From the NCBI GenBank assembly GCA_026874595.1, contig CM049306.1, positions 48,050,019 through 48,114,018 on the forward strand: 64,000 nucleotides of DNA, read 5' to 3'. Position numbers and translations under genes: made by a program. The DNA comes from Sipunculus nudus. Lineage: Eukaryota; Annelida; Sipuncula; Golfingiida; Sipunculidae. The stretch's first letter is position 1. The number at the start of each line of letters is the position of its first letter. Below the pieces are notes generated by a model. That model did no database searches and was not told the DNA's origin. It worked only from the letters and a program-made list of their open reading frames with translations. Shown piece after piece: positions 38,216 through 53,102 of this stretch.

Positions 38216-39632
38216 CCTAATACAGGATTTAGACCAATTTGGTATATATACATGGGCCTGAAAAAATTAAACCCTGGGGCGCAGATATATAACCATAATT
38301 CACCTATATATATGGTGTAATCTAAAACATGTTCCATTAAAGAGTATCTAATATATAGGCCCGGATTTGATAGTTTGAGTAATTTAAGATACGAAGGTGT
38401 TACTGAAGAAAAATATACATGCGATAGGCTGTTAAGAGTATATAATGAGAATATGACATAAAGAAAATAGGTATTACTGGTTGTGTCATATTACATGACC
38501 GGGTCATATCATGAAAAGGATATTCTTAAATGAAATTTTACATGTTTTAGTATTATAAAGCATTCAGAGGATTTTTTATGGTTTACTGGCATCGAATAAT
38601 AGACCAAAGTGAGACAGTTATAAGAAACAGTGATCTGTCATAACCTCATGGCCACCAGGTGATGCCTTAGAAACACCATAAAAGAGCTCTATAGCGTAGA
38701 CACCCGATAATAAAATGTGTGATGGTTCCAGTTTTGCACTTGATGACTGTTAAGTCAGGCTTATGGATGATTTATAAGTCAAAACTGATGATCTTCCGTG
38801 TTCGTTACTATTTATAAAATGAAGGTTTTCAGGTTAACTGTTATCTACATTGGGAGGGTTACGGAGTGTTAGCTGTAGCCGTTGGATCAGGTGTGTAGAT
38901 AGCTGGCCTGACACCCTGGGTCACGGTTACGTCGAACCTGCCTACCGCTAGATCAATATTCCATTACACTCCACATGTGTAAACCATAACTCGTCAATAA
39001 AGTCTGCCCGAGATGGTTTATTAGGATCCGTATATCACACTGGTCCACCATGTATATAGTCTGTATATGGCCAAATAAACAAATATCCAGTCGTCTATAT
39101 ATCAACCAAAACTTGAGCTCAGCATATCCCTTGGGAAACGGTCACGGGGACTCAACTGATTGAGGTTTCCGGTCTGTAGAAACTGAGTTTTTTCCCTGAT
39201 AATACTACCGGTGATTTTCTTTTCAGGAGAAGAATACACTTATTTATACTCTAAATTGATCGGATGATATTCATTAACGAGGCCCAGAACCACACCTAGT
39301 TTCTAAAAGTAGCTATATTTTGTTACTGATGGACGTCAAGCATATTTTGATTAACAAGTCTGTATCATGAAGCATTACTTTTCAAGCACATTCCGAAATG
39401 GCAAAGAAATGACTCACGAGGACAAAGATGCAAGCATTAGCAATGGTAAGGAAATTATTAAAATACTAATAGCGGCAGACCTTTTCCGACCTTTTACCAA
39501 CATCATATTCATATGACTGCGACTTCATAAGTTCTTCATAAGCTCTAGTTTGTATAACAATAATAGCTCCGGAAGGGGACCGGCAGTACAGACGCATGAT
39601 TAGTCACGATCCATGGTTAAGGTGCCACTGTT

Positions 39633-39636
<4 letters not shown>
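38216..39636. other. Intergenic, nothing recognised
   Basis: No supported gene or repeat family. Confidence 0.5.

Positions 39637-39704
<68 letters not shown>
39637..39704. repeat. (TA)n microsatellite
   Basis: About 68 bases of TA repeat. Confidence 0.97.
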
Positions 39705-39708
<4 letters not shown>

Positions 39709-41201
39709 CTCAGCAGTTAAAATGGGGATGGTGCAATAAATAGAAGCGTCAAATCGTCATTGGGCAAGGTCCCAATTATGGCGGATGGTGTCCTTTTTAA
39801 GTATTGTATGTGGAAATCATATCTCATTTAATGCCCGGTCATTACAATCATACACTTTTACACTTTACTTACAGTGATCACACAGTAATTTTAAGGGATA
39901 TCTCACCAAGTTATTACAGCAAATTTTGACTATAAATCTTTTTTTTTAACAAAATATGTAAATATCGAATATATTATGAATAATACAACTACCCCCACCT
40001 TGTGGATAGGCTGAATTTAATCTTCCAAATAACAATTTATCAAATATTTTGCATTTAAATTGTGTGTGTGTGTGTGTCGGGGGGGGGGGGGGGGTATGGT
40101 GCGATGTTCCTAAGACCATGTTTGCATTCACTTATTCATCCCGTATTACCATTTCCCATGTTCTTGAGTACATAAGTGACTGGACATTTGTGAATATTCC
40201 TTGATGACATTCCTGAATCATGTGTCGGATCCACACCAAAATCTAATTGATTCTTCATTCTTCCAATTCCCAAAATGCTCTGAAAATTTAATGTGATTCC
40301 GTGCATGATTGCCCGAGATATGTTGTGAACAAACACACACACAAACTCACACACAAACGGTTATGATCGCATACCATTCTGGCGGAGGTGATAATCAAGC
40401 TGCAATGAAGAAATAAGGCATGAGCAAAATTATCAAAGGTTAAACCAAAGCCATGCCCTGCAACCAATCGAGCTTAAAAATGCAGCGCCCTCTGTTGTCA
40501 GATAATGGGATCTCTCGGTTTCCAGACGTGTCTACTGATGAAACGTTTAACAATTGGATCATACTGAGAATAGTAAAAAAAAAAAAAAAAAAAAATCAGA
40601 ATAATAGGTTTAGCCATTCACTTTGAATATGCACAGTTTGCTTTGCTTTTTCAGAAAATAATAAAAAAAAACTCAAATGAATTGTTTTCCTGACGTTAGC
40701 AGTCCGTTTATATTGACGGATAAGTGGAAGTTACTTTTACTTGCAGGTCAAAAAGTCGTTTGAACGCCCCATACGTCGTATGAAGATAGATCACTGTTTT
40801 ATGAGGAAAACTGATAGATAAAATGCGCGGAATAAAAGGAGAATATAAGTATATATGGTGTGTAAAATTTTAAATTTTGAGATCCTTTTAATGTATTTAT
40901 TGTGGGGATATAAAGGATTTGTAATATGCGAGTCTTTTTTGTAATTTATATATTGCAATGCGAAACAGCGCCGAAAAATAGGAGCCTACTGATATGTAAA
41001 AGGCACAAGAAAATGACAACCAACAGGTGTTTCTGAAGGTGAAACGAACAAGGCTTGAAACTTAATCGCTGTGTCATCTGGGTGCGAATTGTTAGATTTC
41101 TGCGGGGGCCCGGGATGCGGATGCCACCTGCGGTATACAAGTTGCTGCTATTTGTCCTCGTCTTTGGAAAAGACAAAGGGCTGATATTGCTGTAAAGATG
41201 A
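39705..41201. other. Intergenic with simple repeats
   Basis: Contains (TG)n followed by about 16 G (40061-40094) and a 21-base A run (40575-40595). No gene is supported. Confidence 0.55.
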
Positions 41202-42614
41202 ACCAGACATTTCTTGGCACCGCAGATGCCATAGTATCCCCGGACAATCAATCCCTCCCCCACCTTTAAGAAATGGCCCCCCATGTTCAGCAACATATAT
41301 GGACACTTGATCGCAACGCGACCTTGGTTTCTTCCATCTATTAACTTGGGGAACAATATTTTTCAACATAAATGGGGGCCTAAACGGTGAATCACTCTTG
41401 AGAAAAGAGGATTAATATAAACTATGAAAACGGGAAGGTAGTTGGCACCACCTGTCTGGTTGACGAGAAAACTCTCCATGATGGTACACATGTCAAATTG
41501 CAGACCTAAGCATTGAACGACTCCTCAGATATGAGCAATTTTTACCTGAAACAAATGTACGGATGGACGCCACACGAAAAAATGCAGATGGCGCCACCAG
41601 TCTTGAATATGGGATGTATGTATCCAAGATCTATGGACATGCACAATTTCAGGCAAATATGGCAAATTATTCCTGAGAAAAGGGCATTCATTTATACTAT
41701 GAAGAGGTAAGATAGGTGGCGCCACCAGTCTGCTTTACGACAAAACTCTCCAAGATGGATGTACATGAAAAATTTCAGACCAATACACTAAACCAACCCT
41801 GACATATGAGCAATTTTCACCGAAAGCAAACGTACGGATTGACGCCAGACAAAAACGATTGCAGTATTGAATATAAGATTGAGGTATCCAAGATCTATAG
41901 ACATGCAAAATTTAAGGCCAATATGGCAAATTGTTCCTGAGAAATGTCATTCAGTTATACTATGAAAACGGTAAGGTAGGTGGCGCCACCAGTCTGCTTT
42001 ACAAGAAAACTCTCCAAGATGGATGTACATGCCAAATATCAGACCAATACATAGAACAAATCCTGAGATATGAGCAATTTTCACCGACAGCAAATGTACG
42101 GATGGACCCCACACAAAAACGATTGCGGATTGCTCCACCAGTCTTAAATATGAGATGGAGGTACCTAAGATCAATGGACATGCACAATTTCAACAGAATC
42201 TGTCCATTGGTTTTTGACTGATAATGTTCACAGTACTGTCTAGTGGCAATGATGGGGTATTAAAAGGTGCGAAAACAAGAAAAGGAAAATAGGGGGCGCC
42301 ACCACTTTACGGAACACGACAACACTATCCAAGATCTTTAGTCAACTTCATTCTTGGATCAATCCTTGCAAGATTTCTTGAAATATTTAAAAATTTATGC
42401 GATTTTACCCAAAAATGAAACTATTCAAGGTCAAGGTCATTCTCCTAATGAAGGTCATGACCCCATTTTTTAGAGGCTTTGTTCTCTCACACATATCTAT
42501 GCACATGTCAAGTTTAGAAATATTTTTTTAGTTAATACATCCAAAAGAAATCTCTGCGGCGGCGGCGCGACCGTGGTTAAACCATAGTATCCCAACTTTG
42601 TCTGGGTATACAAT
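41202..42614. mobile_element. HINE-like element, family A copy 1
   Basis: The 5' end has CCAGACATTTCTTGGCACC with hairpin TGGCACC/GATGCCA (41215-41231), then box GTATCCCCGGACA (41234-41246). At the 3' end a GCGGCGGCGGCG repeat (about 42556) precedes the hairpin GTATCCC...GGGTATAC (42587-42611) with loop ACTTTGT. The 3' box TGTCTGGGTATAC is the inverted 5' box with two mismatches. The core holds about three ~265-bp tandem units containing the palindrome GGTGGCGCCACC. No coding capacity was seen. Non-autonomous Helentron-type (HINE) is the closest known architecture. Confidence 0.7.
41447..42240. repeat. Tandem array inside family A copy 1, about 265-bp units
   Basis: Units begin near 41447, 41716 and 41980 with (G)GTGGCGCCACCAGTCTG. 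Each continues through AAAACTCTCC(A/C)A(A/T)GATGG and TGAGCAATTTT(T/C)ACC. Confidence 0.8.
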
Positions 42615-44069
42615 AAAAGAAAAGTTTTCATCGAGATGCGGCCCTAAGCAAACTCTAGGTAACGTGTGCCAGGAGGTTCTTGAGATACCCTCCTTAAGCC
42701 TTGTCTCGCTAGTATTAATGGTTAAACTGAACATTGGATTAGATTATTACACTTAACATTAAGAAAGTATGATCATAAGTTCATTCTTTTACCATAATAA
42801 ATGGGCATTCCGCATGCGGGGACACGAATATATAAAAAGGGGCTTTCCGCATGCGGGGACCCGCGCGGGTCCCTAACGGACCAATACCTGCATGTATGGG
42901 AAAGCAGCCTAATACAGCCAAACGGACGGATTGTCACATGAAATAGCATAAATCAGGCACTCTATTATAATAATGTTAGATTGTTCTTCTTACTGCATTT
43001 AAACTTGTAACACGATTTTCAGGTTATTAGACAAGTGAGAGTCTGTATTTATAAACAAAGAAAGCATGTTAAAGTATATTCATAACAGTCATGTTTCAAA
43101 TATAATAAAAAAACACTGACTAGAACCAAGGGTGAAAACACAAAAATTACACATTTAAGGAAGTGATACAAATTTTTCAAAGAAACAAACATTTAAGATT
43201 AAAGTAAATCTGGTCTGCTGTACGTCTAGCACCACGTTCCTGTTTCAAGCGTCTTTTTCAGAGTGAACTTAAATTTGTCATTTTATTCCAAGACATAAAC
43301 AATAAAATTCCACAAGCAGGGCAACACTACACAAAGCCATATGATGTAAGAGTGTCATACGAGTTTACTGTTTCACCATCCTTATTCTACAGGATTTAGC
43401 CGTGTAATGGAACGGTTCATTCTGAAACGTCCTTTTGCAACTATAGATATTTATGTCATGAGAGATGTCGCAGTAACCTCTGACCTTGATTTTTCTCGTT
43501 TAAAATAGGCCCCACTTCTTCCATTGTATATTGAAGTTGGCTTCATATTACCTTTTCGCGATTTTCATGTTTATCAATGTTTCGTGGGGGTTCCATTTTC
43601 GTGATCTTGCCATTCAGTGACCCACACGGATTATATCTATATTACTGTATTAACTATTTAAAATATACGCCCAAATCTTCAATGGATCCATGGAAAGATC
43701 GAAAGAGTGGAAATTCTTTTTAATTATTGGTAGTAGTGGTGTGCCGATAAATCGATGATTTTTCGTTTTCTTTAAAATAGATCAAATCGATTGCAATTTT
43801 TTTGCATAACCGAGTAAAAAGATAATGTATTCACATGCAAAGAAACTTATCCTGTCAGTGATATACGAACACAAAGTATCAAACAGTGCCAATCAAAACG
43901 GAACCTTGCGCAACCAACAAATCGTCCGACAGCAAGTCGACCTTGAATGGTTTCATTATGAATACCGATATACATATCAGACTATTAACTGGGGTCTATA
44001 TTTTAGGTACTATAGTATGCAGCAGATTTCAAGGTAATATAGAAAGTACGGTACAAAAATATTCGATTA
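42615..44069. other. Interval between two family-A elements
   Basis: No gene. CCGCATGCGG occurs twice (42811-42820, 42847-42856), and an 18-bp perfect palindrome lies at 42856-42873. The remainder is AT-rich with nothing recognised. Confidence 0.5.
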
Positions 44070-46940
44070 ACTAGACATTTCTTGGCACCGCAGGTGCCAG
44101 AGTATCCCCAGACATAGTAGGCCCCCCATTTTTAGCAGCATATACTGACACTTGGCGTATTTATTGTTTCTTTCATCTATCAATCCACAATCTTGTTGAA
44201 GATGTTGGTCCTGTGACCTTGATCTTTTAAAAGATGTGTCCTGTGACCTTGACCTTTGACCTCATGACCCCAAAATCAATTCGGGTCTTGCTTTTCCAAT
44301 GGGACATATACAAGTCAAGTTTGAAATCTATACATCAATAAAGCAGGAATTATCATCCAGAAAGTAATTTTTGGACAGATGGCTCCTGTGACCTTAAACC
44401 TTTGACCTTGTGACCTCAAAATTGATAGGGTTCTTCCTCTCTTGGCAGGTTAACTATATGTGCAAGATGAAAGATCAGAGATGAAATGTTTTGCTGAAAA
44501 TACATCCACATCTTTTTAAAGATGTGTCCTGTGACCTTGACCTTTGACCTCATGACCCCAAAATCAATTCGGGTCTTGCTTTTACCAATGGGACATATAC
44601 AAGTCAAGTTTGAAATCCATACATCAATAAAAGGAGAAATTATCATCCAGAAACTAATTTTTGGACAGATGGCTCCTGTGACCTTCACCTTTGACCCTGG
44701 ACCTCAAAATTGATATAGGTCTTCCACTCTTGGCAGATGAATTAAATGTGCAAGATGAAAGGTCTGAGATGAAATGTTTGGCTGAAAATGCATCCACAAT
44801 CATTTAAAGAGATATCCTGTGACCTTGACCTTTTGACCTCATGACCCCAAAATCAATTCGGGTCTTGCTTTTACCAATGGGACATATACAAGTCAAGTTT
44901 GAAATCCATACATCAATAAAAGGAGGAATTATCATCCAGAAACTAATTTTTGGACAGATGGCTCCTGTGACCTTCACCTTTGACACTGGACCTCAAAATT
45001 GATAGGGGTCTTCCACTCTTGGCAGATGAATTATATGTGCAAGATGAGAGGTCTGAGATGAAATGTTTGGCTGAAAATACATCCACAATCTTTTTAAAGA
45101 TGTGTCCTGTGACCTTGGACCTCATGACCCCAAAATCAATTCGGGTCTTGCTTTTACCAATGGGACATATACAAGTCAAGTTTGAAATCAATACATCAAT
45201 AAAAACAGGAATTATCATCCAGAAACTAATTTCTGGACAGATGGCTTCTGTGACCTTCACCTTTGACCTTGTGACCTCAAAATTGATAGGGGTCTTCCTC
45301 TCTTGGCAGAAGAACTATATGTGCAAGATGAAAGATCTGAGATGAAATGTTTGGCTGAAAATGCATCCACATCTTTCTAAAGATGTGTCCTGTGACCTTG
45401 ACCTTTGACCTCATGACCCCAAAATCGATTTGGATCTTGCTTTTCCAATAGGACATATACAAGTCAAGTTTGAAATCCATACATCAATAAAAACAGGAAT
45501 TATCATCCAGAAACTAATTTTTGGACAGATGGCTCCTGTGACATTCACCTTTGACCTTGTGACCTCAAAATTGATAGGGGACTTCCTCTCTTGGCAGGTG
45601 AACTATATGTGCAAGATGAAAGATCTGAGATGAAATGTTTGGCTGTAAATGCATCCACATCTTTCTAAAGATGTGTCCTGTGACCTTGACCTTTGACCTC
45701 ATGACCCCAAAATCAATTCGGGTCTTGCTTTTCCAATTGGTCAAATACAAGTCAAGTTTGAAATCCATACATCAATAAAAGAAGGAATTATCATCAAGAA
45801 ACTAATTTCTGGACAGATGGCTCCTGTGACCTTCACCTTTGACCTTGTGATCTCAAAATTGATAGGGGTCTTCTTCTATTGGCAGATGAACTATATGCGC
45901 AAGATGAAAGGTCTGAGATGAAATGTTTGGCTGAAAATGCATCCACAATCTTTTTAAAGATGTGTCCTGTGACCTTGACCTTTGACCTCATGACCCCAAA
46001 ATCAATTGGAGTCTTGGTTTTTCAATGGGACATATATGTCAAGTTTGAAATCAATACATCAATAAAAGCAGGAATTATCATCCAGAAACTAATTTTTGGA
46101 CAGATAGCTCCTGTGGCCTTGACCTTTGACCTTGTGACCCCAAAATTTATATGGATCATCCACTATTGGCAAGTGAGCTATATATTGAAGATGGAAGACC
46201 TGGGATGAAAGTTTGGCTTAAAATGCATCCACAGTATCTTTTAAGATGCCAGTCCAGTGACCTTGACCTTTGACCTCATGACCCTAGAACCTATAGGGTT
46301 CTTACTTTAGTGGTGGGCCATACATAAGTCATGTTTGAAATCCATATGGCTATCAACACTGGAGATATCATAAGAGGTGTGTGATTTTCACCATACATGG
46401 CAATATTCAAGGTCAAGGCCACTCTCATAGGAAAGGTCATGACCCCAATTTAAATAAACATCATCCCATAACCCATACCTATGTATATGGATAAAATAAA
46501 AGAAATCTGTCCATTAGTTTTTGACTTATAATGTTCATAATACTGTAAGGTGGCAATTTTGGGGGTATTAAACGGCACGAAAACAAGTAAAGAATAATAG
46601 GTGGCGCCACCAGTTTCTGGAACATGACAACCCTATCCATGATCTTCCATCAACTAGATTTTGGGATAAATCCATGCAAGATTTCTTGAGATATTAAAGA
46701 ATTTGTGTGATTTTCCCCAAAATTGGACCTATTCAAGGTCAAGGACACTCTCCTAGTAAAGGTCATGACCTCATTTTAAATAGGCGTCGTGTCTTACCCA
46801 TATCTATACATATACCAAGTTTTGTAAAGTTCTGTGAAATATTTTTTGGGTTATCGCGCCAACAAGATTCATATGCGGCGGCGGCGGCGGGACCGGTATG
46901 AAAACATAGTATCCCCCGACTTTGTCTGGGGATACAATAA
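44070..46940. mobile_element. HINE-like element, family A copy 2 (about 2.9 kb)
   Basis: The start ACTAGACATTTC is followed by hairpin TGGCACC-GCA-GGTGCCA (44083-44099) and box GTATCCCCAGACA (44102-44114). The exact reverse complement, TGTCTGGGGATAC, lies at 46923-46935. There it also forms the 3' hairpin GTATCCCC...GGGGATAC (46909-46935) containing ACTTTGT. A GCGGCG microsatellite precedes the 3' hairpin (46875-46890). The core is a ~288-bp tandem array (44231-46250), followed by sequence shared with copy 1. It has no coding capacity. It resembles HINE/DINE-1 or 'pearl' elements, known as non-autonomous Helentron derivatives. Confidence 0.78.
44231..46250. repeat. Tandem array, about 288-bp unit, with clustered AGGTCA half-sites
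   Basis: The anchor AAGATGTGTCC (or a close variant) recurs at 44231, 44519, 44809, 45098, 45380, 45668, 45957 and 46243, giving periods of 282-290 bases and seven full units. Each unit carries two boxes rich in TGACC half-sites. The exact 13-mer TGACCTTTGACCT (DR1 on the other strand) occurs seven times, at 44250, 44538, 45399, 45687, 45976, 46120 and 46264. Short open frames across the array arise from the repetition and are not genes. Confidence 0.92.
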
Positions 46941-47565
46941 TCGATCATGGTTCTAATCATCGATTATGATTTTAAAACCAATTGTGACCACTGATTGGTG
47001 AGTAAAATATAAAAAAATACCGCACAGGCGATGGGCATGCATGGGCACATCGCTAAAGCTTTCCGATGCCGACCATCACCTTTCCGCCAGAGTTCGATCG
47101 TTTCTACTCGAAATGAGGCTCTCCCAGTTTTGAATTGTGGGGGATGTCCGGGACTACTTTTTTCAATTGTCAAACTTCAAAATCAAAATTTGTTACATTT
47201 CCGGGAAACACCTGTTTATATTTCACATGTGTATCCTTACAAAATATTAGAGAAGTCCTTAACACAAAAACACCCACGTTTATGTAATTTGCCTTGAAAC
47301 AATTCTTATCCAACACATTTGAACGCACTACGTTACATTACAACGGATTACATTTATATACTTACGCCGCTGGTATTTATAAGCGCAGACTGGTTGTTTT
47401 CGGGATCAGATTCAAATTGTCACAAACCCCAACCATGCAGCCGTTTTACTCTTGTGAGTCCAAATCTGCCCAGTGTGTATCCACCATTATTCTCGTGATG
47501 AATCGGCATACAAAATCTGAAGAGCTGCGTTCACACTATTCAATAAATACGGTATCGAATACCGT
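46941..47565. other. Intergenic, nothing recognised
   Basis: No supported gene between the family-A element and the MITE. Confidence 0.45.
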
Positions 47566-47824
47566 TTAGGCCAGAAAGAAAAAGGTATGGTTCTCAGGCA
47601 CCGCCCGCGTCAATTCAATACACCCCCTCCCCCTCTTCAAGAAGATAAAATTATACAATTTTGAAAAGTTTTCCTTTGTAATGTAGTGCTTCTACCTGTT
47701 TAGAAAAAAAAAAATATGTTATAATCATGCTTTTTCCTGATCATATGATATATATTTTCATCAAAACATACAAAAAAAAAGGAATAAAAAAAAAAAACCG
47801 CCCGCATGCACTTAATTCTGAAAA

Positions 47825-49725
47825 CTAGATGTGTCGGAACGACACGAATGCCCCCGCCTTGGGCAAATCAGAAACATTTGTAAAATTTGGAAAATTTTTT
47901 AAGTTCAGGAGGTGTCGTATGGTCAAAAGTAGGTCAACAAGGGCAAAATGCAAACTCGATCTGTAACAGGTCATTATCAAGCAACACACCAAAAATCATG
48001 CCAGTATATGCAGGCATTTCGAAAAAAAGTCCATACATGTGCATTTTCCATAACAATTTCTGTCTTTCATGAAATTTTCTATGTTTAGGAGCCGTAAAAC
48101 AATCAAAAGTAGGTCAACCGGGATGAAACGCAAACTCGATCTGTAACTGTCATTATCTGCCCACACAATAAAAATCAGGGTGGTATCTGCAGGCATTGAG
48201 GAAAAAAAGTCAGTACATATGCATTTGTTATGAAAATTTATATTTTTCATGAAACTTTCTATGTTCAGGAGCAGTCAAATGGTCAAAAGTAGGTCAACTC
48301 AGACAAAACAAGAACTCGATCTGTAACTGGTCATTATCTGCCTACACACCAAAATCAGGCCTGTATCTGCAGGCACTGCGAAAAAAGTCCATACATGTGC
48401 ACCTTTTTATGAAATTTTCTATGTTAGAGCACCGTCAAACGGTCAAAAATAGGTCAACTGGGACAAAACGTGAACTCGATCTGTAACTGGTCATTATCTG
48501 CCCACACACCAAAAATCAGGCCAATATCTGCAGGTATTGTGAAGAAAAGTCTGTACAAGTGTATTTGTCATGAAAATATATATTTTACATGAAATTTTCT
48601 ATGTTCAGGAGCCGTAAAACAGTCAAAAGTAGGTCAACCGGGATGAAATGCGAACTCCATCTGTAACTGGTCAATATCTGCCGACACACCAAAAATCAGG
48701 CCAATATCTGCAGGCATTGCGAAAAAAAAGTCCGTACGTGTATTTGTCATGAAATTTCATATTTTTCATGAAATTTTCTATGTTCAGGAGCCGTAAAACG
48801 GTCAAAAGTGGGTCAACCGGGACAAATTTTTACGCGAAGTCGATCTGTAACTGGTCTATATCTATCCACACCAAAAATTAGGCCAATATCTGCAGGCATT
48901 GCGAAATAAATTCTGTACATGTGTATCTGTCATGAATATTTCTATTTTTCATGAAATTTTTTAAGTTTAGGAGCCGTAAAACGGTCAAAAGTAGGTCAAC
49001 CGGGATGAAACGTGAACTCGATCTGTAACTGGTCTATATCTGCCCACACACCAAAAATCAGGCCAATATCTGCAGGCATTGCGAAAAAAAAGGTCGTACA
49101 TGTGTATCTGTCATGAATATTTCTATTTTTCATGAAAATTTCTTAGTTTAGGAGCCGTAAAACGGTCAAAAGTAGGTCAACCGGGACGAAACGCGAACTC
49201 GATCTGTAACTGGTCTATATCTGTCCACACACCAAAATCAGGTCAATATCTGCAGGCACTGCGAAAAAAAGTCCGTACATGTGTATTTGTCATGAAATTT
49301 CATATTTTTCATGAAATTTTCTATGTTCAGGAGCCGTTAAACGGTCAAAAGTAGGTCAACCGGGACGAAACGCGAAATCTATCTGTAACTGGTCTATATC
49401 TGCTCACACACCAAAAATCAGGCCAATATCTGCAGGCATTGCGAAAAAAAAGTCCGTACATGTGTATCTGTCATGAATATTTCTATTTTTCATGAAATTT
49501 TCTAAGTTTAGGAGCCGTAAAACGGTCAAAAGTAGGTCAACCGGGACGAAACGCGAACTCGATCTGTAACTGGTCTATATCTGCCCATACACCAAAAATC
49601 AGACCAATATCTGCAGGTATTGCGTAAAAAGTCCGTAAAACTGTTTGATTTCGGAATGACGGAAGGACGGAATGACGGACATGGGTAAAACTATATGCCC
49701 CGGCCACTTTGTGGCGGGGGCATAA
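47825..49725. mobile_element. HINE-like element, family B copy 1 (about 1.9 kb)
   Basis: It starts CTAGATGTGTCGG with hairpin GTGTCG-GAA-CGACAC (47831-47845), then box ATGCCCCCGCC (47848-47858). The exact reverse complement GGCGGGGGCAT is at 49713-49723 and closes the 3' hairpin ATGCCCCGGCC...GGCGGGGGCAT (49695-49723) with loop ACTTTGT. A GGAATGAC/GGACGG microsatellite (about 49653-49681) precedes the hairpin. The core is a ten-unit tandem array. The boundaries are supported by the interrupted MITE around it. It encodes no protein. Confidence 0.82.
47905..49640. repeat. Tandem array in family B, about 180-bp unit, ten units
   Basis: The anchor AGGAGCCGT(A/C)AAACGGTCAAAAGT (variants allowed) recurs at about 47905, 48085, 48265, 48423, 48602, 48783, 48966, 49147, 49327 and 49507. 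Most units contain AAAGTAGGTCA and then GAACTCGATCTGTAACTGG. Internal units 5-10 are more alike than units 1-4. Confidence 0.92.
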
Positions 49726-49762
49726 AAAGTGCCTGAGAACCATACCTTTTTTTTTGGCCTTA

Positions 49763-52780
<3,018 letters not shown>

Positions 52781-53102
52781 GAAGAAATGTATAGATATCA
52801 TGTGGACATTACTATCCACCATTTTTACATCCACCAAGTGTACCGTTCCAGTTTAACTCTGAATGGTGGAGTATTTCAAAAACTGTATATCCATAAAAAA
52901 TGGTTTACTAGGTTATCGCTATCAAAATTCCACATCTGACGAAACTACTGTGCTTAAGCAACTGAAACTATTTCAAGATGGTGCAGAAGATTATGATTGT
53001 GTACATGATCATGAGCTGTCTGGCATGACAAAGGGCTGCTTTAATGATCATGAAGCATTGAATCATTTCATTATGAGAGCATATCCTAAATCAGCTACTT
53101 AA
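52781..53102 (+). CDS. Possible terminal exon or pseudo-exon of an unrecognised gene
   Basis: I do not recognise this product. A good 3' splice-site-like stretch (GTTTTTTTATTG...CTGCAG) ends at about 52780. A 79-codon frame runs from Met at 52863 to a stop at 53102 and contains YDCVHDHELSG and NDHEALNHFIMRAYPKSAT. Two AATAAA signals follow within 75 bases (53140-53145 and about 53174). Against a simple exon, an in-frame TGA sits just before the Met, and the sequence from the acceptor is open in a different frame. It may therefore be a frameshifted remnant, a smaller exon with an internal acceptor near 52913, or chance. It faces the makorin gene tail to tail. Confidence 0.25.

Larger units (their letters stand above)
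47566..49762. mobile_element. MITE copy 3, opposite orientation, split by a family-B element
   Basis: The left part (47566-47824) begins TTAGGCC and GGTATGGTTCTCAGGCACC and carries the interior of copies 1 and 2 in reverse orientation. The right part (49726-49762) reads AAAGTGCCTGAGAACCATACC and ends GGCCTTA. Together the two parts make about 296 bases, close to the 307-309 of the other copies. The family-B element at 47825-49725 therefore inserted into it. Confidence 0.82.

Noticed and set aside
41513-42221. Several frames around the GGTGGCGCCACC repeats
   Set aside because: Products of tandem non-coding units in a family-A element.
44416-46208. Repeated open frames on both strands sharing DFGVMRSK / PKSIRVLLLPMGHIQVKFEI-type peptides, which look like a conserved protein family
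   Set aside because: They are the six-frame shadows of the 288-bp tandem units, with no consistent start or domain.
44231-49640. Tandem arrays considered as CRISPR arrays
   Set aside because: Units of 180-290 bp are repeated along their whole length with no unique spacers, in eukaryotic DNA.
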